38,104 nt of DNA from NCBI GenBank assembly GCA_964514385.1, contig CAZEQJ010000029.1, forward strand, positions 1-38,104, read 5' to 3'. Every line of letters begins with the position of its first letter. Positions within the stretch are counted from its first letter, which is position 1. The position numbers were made by a program, and so were the translations under genes. This DNA comes from CAZEQJ01 sp964514385 (GTDB lineage Bacteria; Bacteroidota; Bacteroidia; Cytophagales; Cyclobacteriaceae). Below the pieces are notes generated by a model that searched no databases, had not been told where the DNA came from, and saw nothing but the letters and a program-made list of their open reading frames with translations. This document shows, piece by piece, positions 33,067 to 38,104 of the stretch.

Positions 33067-34277
33067 TGTTCTATTACCTTTTTAATTATCTGGATCAGCA
33101 ATTTGATATTCTCGGGGCAGGGGTATTTCGATTTATCTCCTTCAGAGCTGGTATGGCTGCCGTTGTGTCACTGTTGATTACAATCACCCTGGGTAAATGG
33201 ATAATCGGTCTTTTGCAGAAATACCAGATGGGGGAGACGGTACGTGATCTCGGTTTGGCCGGACAAATGCAAAAGCAGGGCACTCCTACCATGGGAGGAC
33301 TGATGATACTCACGGCAATATTGGTTCCTACCTTACTCTTTGCCCGGCTCGATAATGTTTACATCCTTTTACTTCTGCTGACTACAGTTTGGATGGGCAT
33401 TGTTGGCTTTGCCGATGACTTCATTAAAGTCAAAAAGAAAAACAAGGAGGGATTAAAGGGCAAATTCAAAATTATTGGTCAGGTTGGTCTTGGGCTGATC
33501 GTGGGTCTGACCCTTTATTTTCATCCTGACGTGATGATAAGGGAATACACAGAGGCAATGCCTATTGAGCAGGCTCTGGAACAACAGCAATATACGGATA
33601 TCAAAACCATGCTTACTACCGTGCCGCTTGCCAGAATTGACTCTCTTGATTATACCCGGGTGTTGACGTTTTTACCTGATAATATGCAATGGTTGCCTTA
33701 TGTATTGTTATCTATTTTTATTGTCACAGCCGTAAGTAATGGCGCAAATATCACAGATGGGATAGACGGCCTTGCAGCAGGATCATCAGCTATTATAGGT
33801 ATCGCCCTTGCAGTGCTTGCATACATCACAGGGAATGTAATTTACTCCTCGTACCTCAACTTCATGTACATTCCTTTTTCCGGTGAGGTCACCATTTTCG
33901 CCATTGCTTTTGTTGGGGCATGCATTGGGTTCCTTTGGTACAACAGCTATCCTGCTCAGGTATTTATGGGAGATACAGGCAGCCTCGCATTAGGAGCCAT
34001 TATCGCAGTAATATCACTTATCATACGAAAAGAGCTGTTGCTGCCATTTTTATGCGGGATTTTCCTGGTCGAAAACCTTTCGGTAATCATACAGGTGTCC
34101 TGGTTTAAATACACCAGAAAAAAATATGGTGAAGGAAGAAGGGTATTCCTGATGTCGCCCTTACATCACCATTATCAGAAAAAGGAAATCCCGGAGCCCA
34201 AGATTGTATCTCGTTTCTGGATTGTAGGCATCATTTTATCAATACTCACTGTCGTAATAACCTTAAAACTAAGATGA
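33066..34277 (+). CDS. mraY: phospho-N-acetylmuramoyl-pentapeptide transferase
   Basis: Integral membrane enzyme that transfers phospho-MurNAc-pentapeptide to undecaprenyl phosphate, forming lipid I. The 403 residues exceed the roughly 360 of E. coli. The extra length is a periplasmic loop at about residues 155-205 (IREYTEAMPIEQALEQQQY), as is usual in Bacteroidota. Conserved cytoplasmic motifs are present: ADDFIKVKKKN, NITDGIDGLAAG and MSPLHHHYQKKE. It overlaps murD by 4 bases. Confidence 0.95.
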   Translation: MFYYLFNYLDQQFDILGAGVFRFISFRAGMAAVVSLLITITLGKWIIGLLQKYQMGETVRDLGLAGQMQKQGTPTMGGLMILTAILVPTLLFARLDNVYILLLLLTTVWMGIVGFADDFIKVKKKNKEGLKGKFKIIGQVGLGLIVGLTLYFHPDVMIREYTEAMPIEQALEQQQYTDIKTMLTTVPLARIDSLDYTRVLTFLPDNMQWLPYVLLSIFIVTAVSNGANITDGIDGLAAGSSAIIGIALAVLAYITGNVIYSSYLNFMYIPFSGEVTIFAIAFVGACIGFLWYNSYPAQVFMGDTGSLALGAIIAVISLIIRKELLLPFLCGIFLVENLSVIIQVSWFKYTRKKYGEGRRVFLMSPLHHHYQKKEIPEPKIVSRFWIVGIILSILTVVITLKLR

Positions 34278-35563
34278 TCAGAAAAGTTGTCATATTAGGT
34301 GGTGGTGAAAGCGGTATTGGAGCTGGATTATTTTCGGCTGCAAAAGGGTATGATACATTTCTCTCTGAAAGGGGCGTATTGGCAGTTGACGCAAAATCAG
34401 CACTACTTAAACATAAAATTTCATTTGAGGAGGGCGGACACACCCCCGATAAGGTATTTACTGCAGATATTATTGTAAAAAGTCCGGGCATACCTGATCA
34501 TGTTCCCTTGCTCATGGAAGCAAAGCTGAGGTCGATAGAAGTAGTATCTGAGATAGAATGGGCGTCAAGACATACAAAAAAGCCCGTTATCGCGGTTACA
34601 GGTACTAACGGAAAGACCACCACCACCTCCCTTATCCACCATTTTCTGACCAAAGCAGGTGTCAAGGCAGGAGTGGGAGGTAATATTGGATATAGTTTCG
34701 CAAGATTACTGCTCAATGAATCAGATTACGAAGTGTTTGTACTGGAAGTCAGCAGTTTTCAACTTGACGATTGCTTCACTTTCCGGCCGCATATAGCTGC
34801 ACTTACCAATATCACACCTGATCACCTCGATCGCTATGGCTATGAAATGAAAAATTATGTTGAGGCGAAGTTCAGGATGGCACAGGCACAGCGTCATAAT
34901 GACTATTTCATCTATAAAAATGATGATAGCTGGGTAAGTAAAAGAGTCAAAACCGTGGATAACACACAGTGCCTTGAAATAGATGAACATGGACCTGAAC
35001 TGAACATGTCATCAGCCAGCATTCGCGGCAGGCATAATGAGGCTAATATCAAAATGGCCGCCCTGGCAGCGATTCTTTATGGCATTAAACAGGATGAGGT
35101 GGAGCAGGCTTTGCCTTCATTTACTGCTGAGAAGCATAGGCTGCAGTGGGTGCTAACCCATCAGGGTGCTGCATGGTACAATGATTCTAAAGCAACAAAT
35201 GTTGATGCCGTTTTTTATGCTCTGGATAGCTTTACACATGATATTATCTGGATTGCAGGTGGTGTCGACAAGGGAAATGATTATTCGATGATTGACGATC
35301 TGGTAAGTCAGCGGGTGAAACTGCTTATATCTCTGGGTAAGGATAATAAGCCACTGGAAGATTTTTTTGAGGATAAGGTTCCGGTAAAGCGGGCATATTC
35401 AATGGACGAGGCGGTCAGCATTGCTTCCCAAAATGCTGGCAGCGGAGACACCGTTTTGCTGTCTCCGGCATGTGCAAGCTTTGACCTGTTTAAAAATTAT
35501 GAAGAAAGGGGTAATCAGTTTATTGAGACAGTAAAGAGTAAATTTAAATCAGTAACATTATGA
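34274..35563 (+). CDS. murD: UDP-MurNAc-L-Ala:D-Glu ligase (MurD)
   Basis: Cytosolic ligase adding D-glutamate to UDP-MurNAc-L-alanine. The 429-residue product has an N-terminal Rossmann-like domain (VVILGGGESGIG), the ATP-binding motif GTNGKTTT from residue 110, and the central VLEVSSFQLD. The C-terminal domain carries NDSKATNVDA and LSPACASFDLFKNYEERG, which identify MurD rather than MurC, E or F. It overlaps mraY upstream and ftsW downstream by 4 bases each. Confidence 0.95.
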   Translation: MIRKVVILGGGESGIGAGLFSAAKGYDTFLSERGVLAVDAKSALLKHKISFEEGGHTPDKVFTADIIVKSPGIPDHVPLLMEAKLRSIEVVSEIEWASRHTKKPVIAVTGTNGKTTTTSLIHHFLTKAGVKAGVGGNIGYSFARLLLNESDYEVFVLEVSSFQLDDCFTFRPHIAALTNITPDHLDRYGYEMKNYVEAKFRMAQAQRHNDYFIYKNDDSWVSKRVKTVDNTQCLEIDEHGPELNMSSASIRGRHNEANIKMAALAAILYGIKQDEVEQALPSFTAEKHRLQWVLTHQGAAWYNDSKATNVDAVFYALDSFTHDIIWIAGGVDKGNDYSMIDDLVSQRVKLLISLGKDNKPLEDFFEDKVPVKRAYSMDEAVSIASQNAGSGDTVLLSPACASFDLFKNYEERGNQFIETVKSKFKSVTL

Positions 35564-36720
35564 TGGATCGTGTCAGATACTGGACGCAGAAGCATATTCA
35601 TGGTGACCCTGTCATCTGGGGTATAGTACTATTATTATCCATAGTAAGTATTCTTACGGTGTATAGTGCTACCGGCACCCTCGCATTTGCCAGACGGGGA
35701 GGGGATACTGAATATTTTCTGATCAAACATTCTGTTCTGATATTTTTTGCACTTGGTGCCATGTGGCTTGCTCATAAAGTTGATTATCGTTACTATTCCA
35801 AAATCAGCCGGTGGGCTCTGTACCTCTCGGTGCCCCTTATACTTTATGCCTACTTTTTTGGCTCCAGTGTCAACGATGCCAATCGTTGGGTGACCATACC
35901 ACTTATCAACCAGTCATTTCAGCCATCCGACCTGGCCAAACTTGCTTTAATTGCTAATCTGGCCAGTATGCTTTCAAAGAGGCAGCAGCAGATCAGTGAA
36001 AGGGAAACCCTGATTCCGATATTGTTCTGGACCGGGCTTATCTGCGGGTTGATTGCCTTATCTAACTTCAGTACAGCTGTGCTCCTGTTTGCTACTGCAA
36101 TGCTCATCATGTTTATTGGGCGGGTGCCCGTGAAATACTTGTTTTTCCTCGTACTGGTCGGAATACTTGCAGGAGGTATAGCCTTAACCGTTGGGCAGCG
36201 TGGAGATACCGTTAAGAGCAGGATCACACAGTTTTTTGACAGTGACAACGTCCATTTTCAGACACAAAAATCATTTATTGCCATTGCCTCAGGGGGCGCA
36301 CTAGGCAAAGGTCCGGGTCATGGCGATCAGCGTAATTACCTGCCTCATCCCTACTCTGACTTTATCTATGCTGTGATAATTGAAGAATACGGACTGGCAG
36401 GAGGAATATTTGTCCTTTTTCTCTACCTGGCACTTCTCTTCAGAGGAATGAAGACCGCAGCTAAGTCTGATCGTGCCTTTGGCGGGTTACTGTCCGCCGG
36501 ACTTAGCTTTGCCCTGGTTACACAGGCCATGATCAATATGGGCGTAGCTGTCGGTGTGCTGCCTCTAACCGGTTTGCCCCTGCCGTTCGTCAGCATGGGA
36601 GGTACGTCATTGCTTTTTACAGGGCTATCACTGGGTATAATTCTAAGTGTAAGCCGGGGTGAGGTGGATGAAGACTTTTCAACAAATAATCATTTTAAAA
36701 ATCTGGCAAAAGCAGCTTGA
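35560..36720 (+). CDS. ftsW: FtsW, SEDS-family septal peptidoglycan polymerase
   Basis: A 386-residue membrane protein with about ten TM helices. It polymerises lipid II at the septum with the class B PBP encoded upstream. SEDS motifs include the NQSFQPSDLAKLALI segment, the GKGPGHGDQRNYLPHPYSDF loop, and GLPLPFVSMGGTSLL near the end. Two adjacent ATGs are possible. The first (35560) overlaps the murD stop as ATGA and is preferred for coupling. The murG start lies within its stop. Confidence 0.93.
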   Translation: MMDRVRYWTQKHIHGDPVIWGIVLLLSIVSILTVYSATGTLAFARRGGDTEYFLIKHSVLIFFALGAMWLAHKVDYRYYSKISRWALYLSVPLILYAYFFGSSVNDANRWVTIPLINQSFQPSDLAKLALIANLASMLSKRQQQISERETLIPILFWTGLICGLIALSNFSTAVLLFATAMLIMFIGRVPVKYLFFLVLVGILAGGIALTVGQRGDTVKSRITQFFDSDNVHFQTQKSFIAIASGGALGKGPGHGDQRNYLPHPYSDFIYAVIIEEYGLAGGIFVLFLYLALLFRGMKTAAKSDRAFGGLLSAGLSFALVTQAMINMGVAVGVLPLTGLPLPFVSMGGTSLLFTGLSLGIILSVSRGEVDEDFSTNNHFKNLAKAA

Positions 36721-37811
36721 AAACGGAAAGAACATATCGTTTTATTATCAGTGGTGGCGGCACAGGTGGCCATATTTTTCCTGCTGTCGCGATCGCCCAG
36801 GAGTTGGAACGGCAGTTTGATAAGCCTGAAATATTATTCGTGGGAGCAGATGGCAGAATGGAGATGGAAAAGGTACCTGAGGCCGGATATAAAATCGAGG
36901 GACTTCCTATTGCAGGCCTTCAGCGCCGCCTGACATTTAAAAATCTTTTATTGCCATTGAAGATTGGCAGGTCGATTATAAAAGCGAGGTCTATCATCCG
37001 AACATTTAAACCAGATGTCGCCATTGGAGTAGGTGGATATGCCAGCACTCCAGTAATCTGGGTAGCAAACCAGCTTAAGGTCCCTACACTCATACAGGAG
37101 CAAAATGCGTATGCAGGCCTGGCCAATAAACTATTAAGCAAAAAGGCGTCCTCTGTATGTGTAGCCTACGAGAATATGGAAAGCTATTTTCCAAAGGATA
37201 AAATAAGCCTGACAGGTAATCCGGTGCGTCAGTTGCTGGTAGAACAAAAGGCCGTACCCAATGATTATGGACTCGAAAATAAAGGGAAATGTATACTCGT
37301 TGTTGGCGGCAGTCTGGGGTCAAAAACAATCAATGAAAGTATAGCGGCAGGGCTGTCACGCCTGATATCGCACGGAAATACACTGATCTGGCAGACTGGA
37401 AAATATTATTTCGATCAATATCGTGATTTGGAAAAGCGCTTTCCACATCAGGTAAAGATTATGCCTTTCATAAAGGAGATGGAAAAGGCCTATCATGCAG
37501 CAGATGTGGTGATATCCAGGGCTGGGGCGCTTGCAGTGGCCGAATTGGCAATCGTCGGCAAACCGGTGATTTTTATACCCTCACCAAATGTTGCTGAAGA
37601 CCATCAAACCAAAAATGCAAAGGCCCTGGCGGCAAAAGATGCAGCCTGGGTAGTAAAAGATAATGAGGCAGGATATCTGCTTATCGACAAAATCATGGAG
37701 TTGACCGGTGATGAAGCGACCATGCAAAAACTTGCTAAAAATATTGCAGCATTTGCACGCCCTGATGCTGCCAGAAATATTGTAGAACAGATAAAGCTCA
37801 TATTGAATTGA
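36717..37811 (+). CDS. murG: lipid II-forming GlcNAc transferase (MurG)
   Basis: Peripheral inner-membrane glycosyltransferase that adds GlcNAc to lipid I, giving lipid II. The 364 residues form two Rossmann-like domains. The N-terminal one has ISGGGTGGHIFPAVAIA from residue 11, and GGYASTPVIW with QEQNAYAGLANK follows. The C-terminal domain has VVGGSLGSKTIN and SRAGALAVAELAIVGKP. The likely start is TTG at 36717, overlapping the ftsW TGA, as no ATG fits. The next gene, murC, begins the same way. Confidence 0.95.
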   Translation: MKTERTYRFIISGGGTGGHIFPAVAIAQELERQFDKPEILFVGADGRMEMEKVPEAGYKIEGLPIAGLQRRLTFKNLLLPLKIGRSIIKARSIIRTFKPDVAIGVGGYASTPVIWVANQLKVPTLIQEQNAYAGLANKLLSKKASSVCVAYENMESYFPKDKISLTGNPVRQLLVEQKAVPNDYGLENKGKCILVVGGSLGSKTINESIAAGLSRLISHGNTLIWQTGKYYFDQYRDLEKRFPHQVKIMPFIKEMEKAYHAADVVISRAGALAVAELAIVGKPVIFIPSPNVAEDHQTKNAKALAAKDAAWVVKDNEAGYLLIDKIMELTGDEATMQKLAKNIAAFARPDAARNIVEQIKLILN

Positions 37812-38086
37812 ACCCGAATAGCTACCATAGCGCGTATTTTTTAGGTATTGGGGGTATTGGTATGAGCGCTCTTGCCCGATACCTTAAAGCCAAAGGCATG
37901 GAAGTGTCGGGCTTTGACCGGGTGGAGAACTGGGTAGTGAAACAACTGAAGACGGTCGGTATACCTGTGCATCATGATGCTACGGATGCGCCATTGGAGA
38001 CACTTCACCATAAAGAAGATACGATCTTTATTTATACACCGGCCATAGCTGAGGATCACCCGCAGCTACAATACCTGAGAAAATAA
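37808..38086 (+). CDS. murC: UDP-MurNAc:L-alanine ligase (MurC), partial and frame-broken
   Basis: N-terminal 92 codons of MurC, which adds L-alanine to UDP-MurNAc. GIGGIGMSALARYLK from residue 13 is the nucleotide-binding signature, and IYTPAIAEDHPQL fits the end of the first domain. Full MurC proteins have roughly 450-490 residues, yet a TAA stops this frame at 38084-38086, just after an A-rich tract (AGAAAATAA). Frame 2 relative to it stays open to the last base (EKIISEMPL). The gene therefore either has a frameshift or the sequence has an error near its end. TTG start at 37808 overlaps the murG stop. Confidence 0.85.
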   Translation: MNPNSYHSAYFLGIGGIGMSALARYLKAKGMEVSGFDRVENWVVKQLKTVGIPVHHDATDAPLETLHHKEDTIFIYTPAIAEDHPQLQYLRK

Positions 38087-38104
38087 TCAGCGAAATGCCG
38101 TTAC

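Overview
The window reads as chromosomal DNA of a gliding-type Bacteroidota, most likely a Cytophagales-like lineage. Supporting evidence: a GldC gliding-motility gene, PorT-like and lipoprotein secretory signals, a DUF3098 gene, a ligase-associated repair module, Bacteroidota-style -7 promoter boxes (TAnnTTTG), and a dcw cluster in the order mraZ-rsmH-ftsL-ftsI-murE-mraY-murD-ftsW-murG-murC. No rRNA, tRNA, CRISPR array or transposase was seen. Once the features below are placed, no stretch longer than 300 bases is left without a gene or gene remnant.

Left part (1-8000, all minus strand): an ECF sigma factor and its probable membrane anti-sigma factor head a tightly packed, mostly overlapping run: ftsX, DUF3098, uppP, truB, ribF, an M48 lipoprotein protease, gldC, an RpiB-family isomerase and gnd. 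It mixes envelope maintenance, RNA and flavin housekeeping, and the pentose phosphate pathway.

Middle part (8000-19050): the ligase-associated DNA damage response module (ATP-dependent ligase, DEXH helicase, PdeM endonuclease) is present but split. Ligase and helicase overlap at 15.0-19.0 kb. They are followed by two tandem PPK2 polyphosphate kinases, a sterol-desaturase-family membrane enzyme and a lipoprotein. pdeM lies further on and is itself duplicated in part: its first 49 codons occur twice, 3025 bp apart, sharing a 51-bp near-identical direct repeat at the metal-site segment. Between the two copies is an AT-rich island (about 8.66-11.64 kb) with a decayed lipoprotein gene, a small lipoprotein, an outer-membrane beta-barrel protein and an HTH protein. 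This looks like an element that integrated within pdeM and supplied the gene with a new 5' end, and it is the most unusual structure in the window.

Right-centre (19057-27572): a two-TM HAMP/GAF/PAS sensor with no output domain, a membrane pyrophosphatase with its own promoter and terminator, a divergent fumarylacetoacetase/flavin-reductase/polyprenyl synthase operon, and a TlpA-like thioredoxin lipoprotein.

Right end (27660-38104): the dcw cluster, led by mraZ. Upstream of mraZ are five AAGTGGT boxes in strict 10-bp register abutting a perfect -7 box, an obvious autoregulatory operator. Most of its genes overlap by 1-4 bases, and several start with TTG inside the preceding stop. The last gene, murC, loses its frame 20 bases before the window ends.
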